15,948 nt of DNA, from contig CAIPNE010000483.1 in NCBI GenBank assembly GCA_903866355.1, positions 1 to 15,948 on the forward strand. Reading direction: 5' to 3'. A model generated the notes under the pieces. That model saw nothing but the letters and a program-made list of their open reading frames with translations. It had not been told where the DNA came from and searched no databases. The position numbers were made by a program, and so were the translations under genes. The stretch is from an uncultured Gammaproteobacteria bacterium. GTDB taxonomy: Bacteria > Pseudomonadota > Gammaproteobacteria > Ga0077536. Positions 1 to 7,383 of this stretch are shown here, piece by piece (positions within the stretch are counted from its first letter, which is position 1; each line of letters starts with the position of its first letter).

Positions 1-2260
1 CACGGTGGATAGTCATTAAGGTCACCGGTGTGCCGTCGGTGCGAGGCACCGGCGCAAAACGCTTGCTCACAAAGGCCTGCAGTGCAGCTGGCGGAAAATC
101 TGGCGTGCGTTGTTCAAACTCTGCCAACAACTCGAAGTAGTGTCCGGCGCAACGCAAGTCATCGCCCGCCACGAGTGCTGGGCCTTGCAGGTCCAACCAC
201 ACGCGCTCCACCAGCCACGCCCACGGCAGCCGGCGGGCTTGGGCCATACCCAGCGCCAGCACCTCGTTGAGCGCGCTAACCCGCACGCGGTCGTCGGCGG
301 CCAACTGGGCCAGCGCTGCGGGGTCATCTAACACGCTGCACACCGGCGCGCCGTCAGCAGCGGTGGACAGTGTTAGCAATGCGGCCAAAGACACCCCGCA
401 CCACGGCGCCCGCAGCACGGCTAACCATGCGGTGCTATCGGTGGCGTGCATCAGGGCGCGGGTGAGCGCCAGCAAATCGTTGACGATGGGTACGCTGAGC
501 ATCGGCTCCACGTCACTCGCCGCCACCGGAATGTCGCTGGCCGCCAGCAGCGCGGGCAGGCCACCCAGATGCGCCCGACTGCGTACCAGCACGCCAATGG
601 AGGCCTCCGGCCGACGGGCGCGAACGGCGCAAATAATCTCGAAAATCTGATGGGCTTCGGCGGCGGAGTCTCCGGAATACACCGGATACACCCGCACCGC
701 CGCCGCGTCTAAGGCCGCCCGCATCGCCACCAAACCGTTAAACGCCGGCAAACGCCCAGTGGCCCCCGCAAACGCCAAAGGCAGGGCTGCGTTTAACCAG
801 TCGATCAGGGGTGAAACGGTGCGGAAATTGGCGCTCAGCGCTAAGCGCTCAAGTGGCACATCACCGAAGCGTTGGTCACGCTGTAAGGCGCGAAAAAGCC
901 CAACCTCCGCCTGCCGAAATCGATAGATCGACTGCAACGGATCGCCCACCAAAAAAAGTGTTCGGCCATCGTTACCCGTCCAGCCGCCCACCAGCGCTTT
1001 GAAAAATTCAAACTGACTGCGCGAGGTGTCCTGAAACTCGTCCACCAGCAAATGCTCTAGCTGATAGTCGAAAGCGAGCGCGAAATCAGTGGGGGCATCG
1101 GGTGATCCCAAGGCCCGCTGCGCGGCGGCAGCCACGAGGGTAAAGTCGCAGCGTTGATGCTCTGAAAACACCAAATCTAGCGTCCCGGCAGCGAGCTGCA
1201 AGAGCTTTAACAGCGCTTCAACGCTGGCCCATTCCGCGTCACTGTAGCGTCCGTCAGGCAAGGTCCGGACACTCTGCAGATAGGCGCAGAATTCTGGCTC
1301 ATCACTGAGCAGGTCGCGCAATTCCGCAAACCAATCTTTAAATTCCCGCGTCTTAAGCTCCGGCGCGCCTTGCGCGTTCTGAAGAATCTTCCGGGGCTCA
1401 CCTTTTTGGGTCAGTAGCAATTCGGCCAAGCCGCCCGCGGCGGTCGCGGTCAGTTGCGCGAAATCGAAACTCGCCAGCGCCCCGGCACTGGCGTTATCCG
1501 GATCCCCCTGCTGCAGGATGCGACTAACCTGGCGCACAAAGTCGGTCAGCGACGCGCGATAGGGGGCGGCCAGCAGCGTGGGCAGCAAGGACAACTCCAG
1601 CGCGATGGCGGCGCTGAGCGCTAGTTCGGCGGCGGCACGTGACGGGCCGCCCACCACCCGTCGCAACCACTGTTCGCGCCGAGGCAGTAGGTCTTTGAGC
1701 AGCAACTCGGCGTGTGGCCAGTGGTTGTCGAGCACCGCGAGCGCGGGCGCCACCAGCGCGCCATAGTCCGGGTCGTCGAGGCTGGCGAGGGTTTCGCGCG
1801 CGGCTTGGGTGTAGAGATCGTCATTGTCTTCCGTGGCGATGAAGCTAGCGGCAGCGCCGACACTGACTGGGAGGCGGCTCACCAAACTGCCCGCCAGTGC
1901 ATCGATCGTCTGAATGCGCAGTCGCGCCGGCCGTGCCAATAGCTGCCAGCCACGCGCCGTGTCACGCGCGCGCACGGCCGCGGCCAAACGCCAAGTCAAC
2001 GCCGCATGGGCCGCTGCCGGCTCGGGGTCATCAACGCTGGCGAGCGCATCCAGCACCCGAGCGCGTAATTCTTCTACCGCCTTACGGGTGAAGGTCACAG
2101 CCAACACACTTTCTGGTTCATCTACCCGCGCCAGTAGCACCAGCAGGCGTTGGGCCAGCAGCGAGGTCTTGCCCGATCCTGCCAGGGCTTCGACCAGAAA
2201 AGAGCCTGCGGGATCCAGCGCGCGGGCGCGTGCCGCAGCATCGTGATTAAGCGTCGTCAT
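1..2260 (-). CDS. UvrD/AddA-like superfamily 1 DNA helicase, C-terminus cut by window edge
   Basis: The reading frame stays open from an ATG at 2260 to the left edge (753 codons) and is incomplete. It should be an ATP-driven 3'-5' DNA translocase/helicase for double-strand break processing. Seen in order: Walker A GSGKT (residues 28-32), AVTFTRKA (motif Ia type), Walker B DEFQDTS from D407, GDPLQSIYRFRQ from G439, SANFRT (motif IV type), and the start of motif V (VTLMTIHR), where the window ends. Known family members are about 1,100 aa, so roughly a third, including any C-terminal nuclease domain, is out of view. The ATG overlaps the upstream nuclease gene by 14 nt and is preceded by GAGGG five bases away, so the two are co-transcribed and probably translationally coupled. 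The AddB-type partner argues for an AddA-like rather than a plain UvrD role. I give no symbol because this pair differs from canonical AddAB. Confidence 0.93.
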   Translation of the reverse strand, partial: MTTLNHDAAARARALDPAGSFLVEALAGSGKTSLLAQRLLVLLARVDEPESVLAVTFTRKAVEELRARVLDALASVDDPEPAAAHAALTWRLAAAVRARDTARGWQLLARPARLRIQTIDALAGSLVSRLPVSVGAAASFIATEDNDDLYTQAARETLASLDDPDYGALVAPALAVLDNHWPHAELLLKDLLPRREQWLRRVVGGPSRAAAELALSAAIALELSLLPTLLAAPYRASLTDFVRQVSRILQQGDPDNASAGALASFDFAQLTATAAGGLAELLLTQKGEPRKILQNAQGAPELKTREFKDWFAELRDLLSDEPEFCAYLQSVRTLPDGRYSDAEWASVEALLKLLQLAAGTLDLVFSEHQRCDFTLVAAAAQRALGSPDAPTDFALAFDYQLEHLLVDEFQDTSRSQFEFFKALVGGWTGNDGRTLFLVGDPLQSIYRFRQAEVGLFRALQRDQRFGDVPLERLALSANFRTVSPLIDWLNAALPLAFAGATGRLPAFNGLVAMRAALDAAAVRVYPVYSGDSAAEAHQIFEIICAVRARRPEASIGVLVRSRAHLGGLPALLAASDIPVAASDVEPMLSVPIVNDLLALTRALMHATDSTAWLAVLRAPWCGVSLAALLTLSTAADGAPVCSVLDDPAALAQLAADDRVRVSALNEVLALGMAQARRLPWAWLVERVWLDLQGPALVAGDDLRCAGHYFELLAEFEQRTPDFPPAALQAFVSKRFAPVPRTDGTPVTLMTIHR

Positions 2261-4832
2261 CGTGACCCTCACTCTCGTCGCTCAGATTACCGGCCCGCTG
2301 CTCGTCAACTCGACACAAGCTTTTGAAATCGCAATAGCGGCAGGTCGGCACTCCAAGCGCGGGATCTACCTGCGCATCACCAGCCAAAAAGCCTTCCGCC
2401 AAAGCCGCCACCACGTCCTGCCATTGCGCCAGTTGGGCGTCCAAAGTCCCTGTCGTCGTCGCCTTCAGCAGGCCCGCGGGTTCGGTGACAAAACAGCATT
2501 TGCCACGCTTAACTTGAGCAAACGCGATGCCGGCCAGCGGCGCCGGGTGGTCGGCCAGCGCGTAGGCCAGCAGTTGTGGTTCGTTCGGACGCAGGCCATC
2601 CCAATCCTTGCGCGCGGGATCGCCCGTTTTATAGTCGATGATCAACAATCGTCCGTCGGCTAGACGGTCTATGCGATCGATGCGTGTCCGCAAGCGCAAC
2701 CCCGCCACATCGAGCTCACGCAGGCTCTCCCCTTCCAGCACTTCAAAGGGCGGGCGGTCTAAATCCTGCACCAGCCACTCACGCACCAAGACCGCTAGCC
2801 GCGCACCCTCCAACGCAGCGAGCGGTGCCGTCATCCCCTGCCACTTGGCCAGGACACGCGCCACTGCGTGCTCGATTTTTTGCTGCAACTGGCCGTCGCT
2901 CAACGCCCGCAAGCCGGCTTGGGTACGAGTCGAGAGCCAAAATTCGCCCAGTGCTTGGTGCACCAAATCGCCCCGTTCACGCGCATCCAACCCTGGCGTG
3001 CGGGCCTCGATGATGCCTGCCCGCAAGCGATGTCGGGCAAACGCCCGGAACGGACAAGCCGCCTGGTCGCTCAGCACACTCACCCCGCCAGCCATCTCCG
3101 CTGCCGCAAATGGCGGCGCGGGCGCCGTGTCACGGGGCACCAGCAGCACCTCGCGGGTGCGCGCCTGCCAGAGTGCTGACAGGCTGGTTGCTAACATCGG
3201 CACGCGCGTTAGCCCGGCCAACGCCGGACTCGCGCGCAGCGGTGTATCGCGAGCGGTCGTGGCGTAGCTCCACACGCAGGTATCTGCTTGTGCCGATAAC
3301 GCCGACAGGCAACTGTTTTGGTAGGCCCCGTCACGGGCCTGCACAGTCCCCGGCACGCCGGCACGCCGGAGGACATCCATCGACAATAAGGGATTCAAGC
3401 GCGGCACCGCCGGGAAAGCCCCGTCGTTTAAGCCCAGCACCCAAGCTGCCGCCGGTGCCACCACCGCAGCTTCTTCGATGGTCAAAATTTCGATCGCATC
3501 GAGCGCGACCGGCACCGTCACACCACTGCGCGCGGCGAGCGCTGTTAAGTGCCCCCACGCGCCCTGCGCACTCTGCGCAGGCAGTACGGCATCCAGCCCG
3601 GTGGCGATATCGAAAATTCGTCGCAAACCATCAACGGCCGCTTGTTCAGTCGGCGCGAGCGGGTTCTCGCCAGGCCAGCCGACCGCCAGCAGGCGTTGCT
3701 GAGCGTTGAGCATCCACGCTTGCAGGGACTGCCGGCGTGGCGCGCTGGCCACCAGCTCCAGCACCGTGGCGAGTCGCGCGGCGAACGCCGGCATCACCGC
3801 GCAGGCCAACGCCTGCAGCTCGTGCGCAGTCACACCGGCGGTGCGCCCTTCCACTAAGCGCGCCGCGAACTGGGCCTGTACACCAACCGGCAAGCCATCC
3901 ATCGCGAAGTAGGGACTTTGCACCAGCGCCGCCGCCTCGGCGTGGGTCAAACGCGCCGGCAAGCCCAACACTAATAAGGCATGCGCAACCGCGGGCGTGC
4001 CGGCCAGCGTGGCCGGCGGGGCGCCGCACCACGGCCCGCGCTCGGTAAAGTTTGCGCGCCGCGCGTGGAGCGCCGCCCAGCGCCGCGCCGCATAGGCTGC
4101 GAACAGCTTGGCGACTTCGGGATTGGGGCACACCACCGCGACCGTGCGCTCGCCACCCAGCGCCTGCTGCGCTAAGGCCCAGTCACTGGCGGCGCCAAAT
4201 TCGTCCTCTTGGGTCGCAAAGGCTTGCACCTCAAGAAGGGTGGCCGCTGAGCTAATAACCGGCGCAGGGATCCCCAGCGCGGTCAGCGCCGGGCCCGCCA
4301 CGCCGAAGCCACGAAACTGAGTCGCCGTGGTGGGCCGAAAACCGCCCGCCACGCAGGCGCTCAGCAAGTCGGCCGGCGCGGCCGCGCGCAGTTCGACACA
4401 GCGCGCGCTAAACCACCCACGCCACGCCAGAAACGCCACCTGCTCCGGCGAACTCACGCTACTGGTGGCGGACAGGTGATCGAGTTGCCATGCAGCGACC
4501 CGGGTGTGGGCGTCAACCGCTAATCTGGCGAGTAACTCGCCCTGCGCAGGGTCGGTGCCAGGCACGGCTCGAATGGCTTCTAGCCACATTGCGCGAGTTT
4601 GGGTGTCGGAGAGAATGAAATCTGCCGCCAGCGGTAAGCGACGTTGGCGACGGGCGGGCCGCGTGGCGTTTTCGAGCCATGCATCGAAGGGCAGAAATTC
4701 CGCACTCACCCACGCCCGGCTGCCCCCAGCGCAGAGGCGTCGCGCCGCGTCCCGGCGCAGTGCGCCTGCCAAGTGCGAGGTGGGCGCCACCCACGTGGGC
4801 GCGACAAAATTACCAGACGTCGTGGCTGTCAC
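2247..4832 (-). CDS. AddB-like PD-(D/E)XK nuclease, probable DNA repair protein
   Basis: The protein has 861 residues. The start is GTG at 4832, the first possible start after an in-frame stop (4851-4853), with GGGGGA just upstream. It should act as nuclease subunit of a helicase-nuclease complex with the overlapping downstream helicase. The N-terminal part (WVAPTSHLAGALRR, then WLENA) and the GLNDGAFP stretch from residue 467 resemble the inactive helicase fold of AddB-type proteins; I see no Walker A motif. The C-terminal RecB-type nuclease shows GRL-rich strands with RIDRID (D719, D722), then IDYKTGD (D733, K735) and the PQLLAYAL Q-motif. Cysteines C593 (ACPFRAF), C831, C834 and C840 (CRYCDFKSLC) match the 4Fe-4S staple known in AddB and some Cas4 proteins. 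By recall it fits the 'probable DNA repair protein' family TIGR03623, described as AddB-related and paired with an unusual AddA homologue; that assignment was not searched. Confidence 0.92.
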   Translation of the reverse strand: MTATTSGNFVAPTWVAPTSHLAGALRRDAARRLCAGGSRAWVSAEFLPFDAWLENATRPARRQRRLPLAADFILSDTQTRAMWLEAIRAVPGTDPAQGELLARLAVDAHTRVAAWQLDHLSATSSVSSPEQVAFLAWRGWFSARCVELRAAAPADLLSACVAGGFRPTTATQFRGFGVAGPALTALGIPAPVISSAATLLEVQAFATQEDEFGAASDWALAQQALGGERTVAVVCPNPEVAKLFAAYAARRWAALHARRANFTERGPWCGAPPATLAGTPAVAHALLVLGLPARLTHAEAAALVQSPYFAMDGLPVGVQAQFAARLVEGRTAGVTAHELQALACAVMPAFAARLATVLELVASAPRRQSLQAWMLNAQQRLLAVGWPGENPLAPTEQAAVDGLRRIFDIATGLDAVLPAQSAQGAWGHLTALAARSGVTVPVALDAIEILTIEEAAVVAPAAAWVLGLNDGAFPAVPRLNPLLSMDVLRRAGVPGTVQARDGAYQNSCLSALSAQADTCVWSYATTARDTPLRASPALAGLTRVPMLATSLSALWQARTREVLLVPRDTAPAPPFAAAEMAGGVSVLSDQAACPFRAFARHRLRAGIIEARTPGLDARERGDLVHQALGEFWLSTRTQAGLRALSDGQLQQKIEHAVARVLAKWQGMTAPLAALEGARLAVLVREWLVQDLDRPPFEVLEGESLRELDVAGLRLRTRIDRIDRLADGRLLIIDYKTGDPARKDWDGLRPNEPQLLAYALADHPAPLAGIAFAQVKRGKCCFVTEPAGLLKATTTGTLDAQLAQWQDVVAALAEGFLAGDAQVDPALGVPTCRYCDFKSLCRVDEQRAGNLSDESEGHDDDA

Positions 4833-4958
4833 TGAGTTTCCCCCGAGATTTCAAACGGGTCCACACCATCCCGCCAGACCTGCGGGCGGCGCGTGCGCGT
4901 GATGGTGATGAGGGGTAAAGTGCGGCGCAATAGGGTCATTGAGGATAAGGGCACCATC

Positions 4959-5423
4959 ATGAGGAAAACTGACAACACCAACCGCCACCCCCGCGTTGGC
5001 ACCCGCAAGATGATCAACGACATGCTGGAGCAGCGCCAGCGCATGCTGGTGCTACTGTGGGATTTATCCAAAATAAAGCCCGTGCAGACCGACGAGCACA
5101 GCCGCGAGACCCTCGACGAATTCCTAAGCATCCTGGTTGATTACATCGCCGCGGGGCACTTTGGGCTATATGGTCGCATTGCGGCCGGCAACGAACGACG
5201 TACGCCGGTCACTGAAACAGCGGGACAAATTTATCCGCGTATCGCCGACAGCACGGCGCTGTCGGTAGATTTCGCCGAACGTTACGAGCGTGCCAATGAG
5301 CAAACGCTGAGCACGCGACTTACCAGCGACCTCTCGGAGCTTGGCGAAGCGCTCAGCACGCGCATTGAACTGGAAGATCGCTTGATCCGCGCCATGTTGG
5401 GCGAAGACGAACTGGCCGCCTAA
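4959..5423 (+). CDS. rsd: Rsd/AlgQ anti-sigma-70 factor
   Basis: 154 residues, close to the 158 of E. coli Rsd. Rsd binds free sigma-70 and shifts RNA polymerase toward alternative sigma factors in stationary phase; the Pseudomonas orthologue AlgQ affects alginate and siderophore genes. Recognised from the family core LVDYIAAGHFGLY (from residue 59), preceded by LDEF, and the C-terminal LGEALSTRIELEDRLI helix (128-143), both matching E. coli Rsd closely. I chose the ATG at 4959 because AAGGG (4947-4951) lies seven bases upstream and the length then fits. An in-frame GTG at 4893 would add 22 residues with no family counterpart. The gene is divergent from the nuclease-helicase operon across 126 bp and convergent with a TerB-family gene; the two stops interlock in the four bases CTAA. 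The gene could equally be named algQ. Confidence 0.93.
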   Translation: MRKTDNTNRHPRVGTRKMINDMLEQRQRMLVLLWDLSKIKPVQTDEHSRETLDEFLSILVDYIAAGHFGLYGRIAAGNERRTPVTETAGQIYPRIADSTALSVDFAERYERANEQTLSTRLTSDLSELGEALSTRIELEDRLIRAMLGEDELAA

Positions 5424-5445
5424 GGCGAACCTAAAACGGCCAGTT
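5410..5445 (+). terminator. Inverted repeat spanning the rsd/TerB stop codons, possible rsd terminator
   Basis: Perfect 9-bp inverted repeat: AACTGGCCG (5410-5418) and CGGCCAGTT (5437-5445) around an 18-nt loop, with two more T after it (four T in a row counting the stem end). Read on the plus strand this is a plausible but weak intrinsic terminator for rsd. It lies inside the 3' end of the convergent TerB gene. A second, smaller option is CGCC-TAA-GGCG (5417-5427), which puts the rsd stop codon exactly in the loop. Confidence 0.42.
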
Positions 5446-5869
5446 TTGCCTGAATAAAATCTTGATGTGAGAGATAGAGCAGGTCGCACAACTTCCGCAG
5501 GTAGTACTCCTCATAGCGGTCGATACGGCCATCCGCCTGCGCCACCTGCCACATGGCGACCAAACACCGCCGTTTGGCAGCGGGCGTGAGTTTTTCGTTC
5601 AGCACCGTGGTGAATTGGGTAAAAGACACCGAGTCTTCAACCAGCTGTTCGGCCGCCGCCAGCAGGTCCCGAGATTGCGCTTCAGAGACCTCCAATACGG
5701 TGCAGGCAGTGCTGACCACCGCGGCGCGCTCGGCCGGCGAGATGGACTCATCCGCACGCCCAATCTCCAGCAATAACGCGACCACGGCCAAGTCTAGCGT
5801 AGGCCCCGAGGGTGCGGCGTCGCCGCCTAAACCACGGAGTAGATCTTTGAGTATCGTCAGCATTGTCAT
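5420..5869 (-). CDS. TerB-family (tellurite resistance TerB/DjlA-like) protein
   Basis: About 149 residues, all-helical and cytoplasmic by appearance. It shows the two-part TerB pattern: an N-terminal half with EIGRADESISPAE and a C-terminal half with AQADGRIDRYEEYYLRKLCDLLYL, each carrying an Asp/Glu-rich turn before a helix. In known TerB structures such acidic turns can bind metal. The family is named for tellurite resistance, but single chromosomal members like this, with no ter cluster around them, have no settled function. The ATG at 5869 gives the usual length. ATG at 5863 is equally possible, and an upstream ATG at 5920 would add 17 residues and almost reach the rsmE start. No strong ribosome site is visible. 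Its stop overlaps that of rsd by 4 nt, and it is divergent from rsmE across 56 bp. Confidence 0.85.
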   Translation of the reverse strand: MTMLTILKDLLRGLGGDAAPSGPTLDLAVVALLLEIGRADESISPAERAAVVSTACTVLEVSEAQSRDLLAAAEQLVEDSVSFTQFTTVLNEKLTPAAKRRCLVAMWQVAQADGRIDRYEEYYLRKLCDLLYLSHQDFIQAKLAVLGSP

Positions 5870-5890
5870 GGAGAAGTTAGTCCTGGCCAC

Positions 5891-5900
5891 TAAAATTATT
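5891..5900. promoter_or_regulatory. AT-rich core shared by divergent TerB and rsmE promoters (tentative)
   Basis: The 56-bp gap between the TerB-family gene and rsmE contains one AT-rich block. On the plus strand TAAAAT (5891-5896) is a 5/6 match to a -10 box, 29 bp before the rsmE ATG. On the minus strand AATAAT (5900-5895) is also a 5/6 match, about 25 bp before the TerB-family ATG. No good -35 box lies at 16-18 bp from either. Inference only. Confidence 0.3.
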
Positions 5901-5925
5901 CGCGCGAGCATCCCGCGCACACCAC

Positions 5926-6651
5926 ATGCTGCCGCGCCTCTATAGCGCGACGCCGCTCGCCACGGGCGCGGTGATTGTGCTCGACCCCGTGGGCGCTCGC
6001 CACCTGCGCGAAGGCCTACGCCTACGCCTTGGCGAGTCGCTGCTGCTATTCGATGGGCAAGGTGGGGAGTTTGCGGCCAAGCTCACCGCGATCGACCGCC
6101 AGCACGTGCGAGTGACGGTGGGCGAGCATTACCCCGTGCAGCGGGAATCCACGCTGGACATCACCTTGGCGCAGGGCATTTCCCGTAGCGAACGCATGGA
6201 CTATACGATTCAGAAGGCGGTGGAACTGGGCATTTCCCGGCTGGTGCCGCTCGCCACCGCGCGCAGCACCGTGCGCCTAGACCCAGAACGTGCGCGTAAA
6301 CGGGCCGAGCACTGGGCTGGCATCGTGCGGCACGCGGCCGAGCAAAGCGGCCGTACCCAACTGCCGCCGCTGGCCGAGGTCGTGAGCCTAGCCGGCTACG
6401 TGGAGCAGGAACGCGCGCCGCTGCGCTTGATCCTCGACCCCAGCGCCACGCTGAGTTTGGCCCGGGTGGCGCTCAGTCCGTGGATCAGTTTGGCGATAGG
6501 TCCTGAAGGGGGTTTTAGTCCCACGGAACGCGAACTGCTGCTCGCCGCCGGCTATCAGAGCGCCAGCCTCGGTCCGCGCGTGCTGCGCACCGAAACGGCC
6601 GCGCTGGTTGCGCTGAGCATTCTGCAAAGCCGTGGCGGCGATTTAGCCTGA
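5926..6651 (+). CDS. rsmE: 16S rRNA (uracil1498-N3)-methyltransferase RsmE
   Basis: 241 residues, against 243 in E. coli. RsmE methylates N3 of U1498 in 16S rRNA of the small subunit, using S-adenosylmethionine. It is a SPOUT-class enzyme with a knotted C-terminal fold. Visible landmarks: the N-terminal PUA-like region beginning MLPRLYS with GARHLREGLRLR, the KAVELGISRLVPL segment, the EQSGR block, and the SAM-binding knot motifs AIGPEGGFSPTE (GPEGGF at 192-197) and LGPRVLRTETAAL (LRTETA at 220-225). The ATG at 5926 gives the family length; no Shine-Dalgarno is obvious before it. It is convergent with algR, with only three bases between the two stop codons. Confidence 0.96.
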   Translation: MLPRLYSATPLATGAVIVLDPVGARHLREGLRLRLGESLLLFDGQGGEFAAKLTAIDRQHVRVTVGEHYPVQRESTLDITLAQGISRSERMDYTIQKAVELGISRLVPLATARSTVRLDPERARKRAEHWAGIVRHAAEQSGRTQLPPLAEVVSLAGYVEQERAPLRLILDPSATLSLARVALSPWISLAIGPEGGFSPTERELLLAAGYQSASLGPRVLRTETAALVALSILQSRGGDLA

Positions 6652-6668
6652 CGCCTAACGCAGGCGTC
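6650..6668. terminator. Hairpin over the rsmE/algR convergent stops
   Basis: GACGCC (6650-6655) and GGCGTC (6663-6668) form a perfect 6-bp stem with a 7-nt loop. The rsmE stop (6649-6651) and the algR stop (6655-6657, minus strand) both fall within or touch it. There is no T-run on either side, so it is not a classic intrinsic terminator. It could act on both strands to limit read-through, or be chance in a GC-rich context. Confidence 0.3.
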
Positions 6669-7383
6669 GCCGCACTTCCGGTAACAAGCGGCGGCTCACC
6701 GGCAGGCGCACCGCGACCTCCCGCAAGCGGATGTATGCGTTGCCCAAACGGTCCCGCTCCAACGCCACCACGTGCGCCAAGGCCACCAGCGTATGCCGAT
6801 GAATACGCAAAAAAATCTCGCCGAATTCATCTTCCAGCGCGCGCAGCGAATCCTCAATGACCAATTCACCGCCCGGATGGACGACAGCCACATAGCCTTG
6901 CGTCGCTTGCAAATAGCGCACGTCCGCGAGCGGCACAAGACGCAGGTTGCCGGCGACTAGCGCGCTAAAATGCGTGCGCATCCCCACCGACTGCCGCGCA
7001 TCACCGGCCGCCAAAGCCTGCGCCGCCGTCCACGTGCCGGCCCGGGTTAAGGCGGCTTGCAAACGCTCGAGCCGAATGGGTTTGAGCAAATAAGCGAGCG
7101 CATTCGCGTCGAAAGCGGCCAGCGCGTGTTGGTCGAAGGCGGTGGTAAAAATGACCGCCGGCGGCCGCGCCAAGCGCGCCAGATGGCTCGCCACTGCCAA
7201 CCCATCCATGCCCGGCAGACGAATATCCAATAACACCACATCCGCGTCGGTGCTGCTCACTAGCGCCAAAGCTTCCAGACCCGAGGCCGCCTCCCCCACG
7301 ATTTCGCCCAGCCCCAGCGCTTGGAGCAAGCCCCGCAGACGCGCGCGCGCCAACGGCTCATCGTCAACGATCGCGATGCGCAT
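6655..7383 (-). CDS. algR: LytTR response regulator, AlgR-like
   Basis: 242 residues; Pseudomonas AlgR has 248. It is a DNA-binding response regulator partnered with the AlgZ/FimS kinase just upstream. The receiver domain (about 1-115) has the acidic pocket D7/D8, phospho-acceptor D53 in VVLLDIRLPGMDG, T80/T81 and K101 in YLLKP. The LytTR DNA-binding domain (about 140-242) shows RLVPLADVRYLQA, the LEDEFGEIFLRIHRHTLVAL stretch typical of AlgR, and a final LPVSRRLLPEVRRRL. In Pseudomonas AlgR controls alginate, type IV pili and other envelope traits; targets here are unknown. Start ATG at 7383, with GAGG six bases before it, so MRIAIVDDEP begins the receiver fold. A longer frame to 7467 would add a Pro/Ala-rich tail that belongs to the overlapping algZ sequence. 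It overlaps algZ by 20 nt. Confidence 0.93.
   Translation of the reverse strand: MRIAIVDDEPLARARLRGLLQALGLGEIVGEAASGLEALALVSSTDADVVLLDIRLPGMDGLAVASHLARLARPPAVIFTTAFDQHALAAFDANALAYLLKPIRLERLQAALTRAGTWTAAQALAAGDARQSVGMRTHFSALVAGNLRLVPLADVRYLQATQGYVAVVHPGGELVIEDSLRALEDEFGEIFLRIHRHTLVALAHVVALERDRLGNAYIRLREVAVRLPVSRRLLPEVRRRLR

Noticed and set aside
2638..3267. Long plus-strand open frame (209 codons) opposite the AddB-like nuclease
   Set aside because: It is antisense to a well-recognised gene, rich in Arg/Ser/Ala as expected for a GC-rich shadow frame, and has no recognisable motif.
3353..3368. Tandem GCACGCCG x2
   Set aside because: Only two copies, inside the nuclease coding sequence; best explained by local codon choice in a GC-rich gene.
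1..4832. Helicase-nuclease pair as an antiphage defence system
   Set aside because: The motifs fit an AddAB-like repair pair, the flanks are housekeeping genes, base composition by eye matches the neighbours, and there are no mobile-element signs or other defence genes.
4870..4886. Hairpin CCCGC-N7-GCGGG in the nuclease/rsd gap as a terminator or operator
   Set aside because: Five GC pairs, no T-run, between divergent genes where no terminator is expected; common by chance at this GC content.
4916..4921. TAAAGT as rsd -10 box
   Set aside because: Only a 4/6 match with no -35 hexamer at the right distance; not strong enough to list.
4893..4958. Longer rsd starting at GTG 4893
   Set aside because: It adds 22 Arg/Val-rich residues not found in the family, and the good ribosome site fits ATG 4959.
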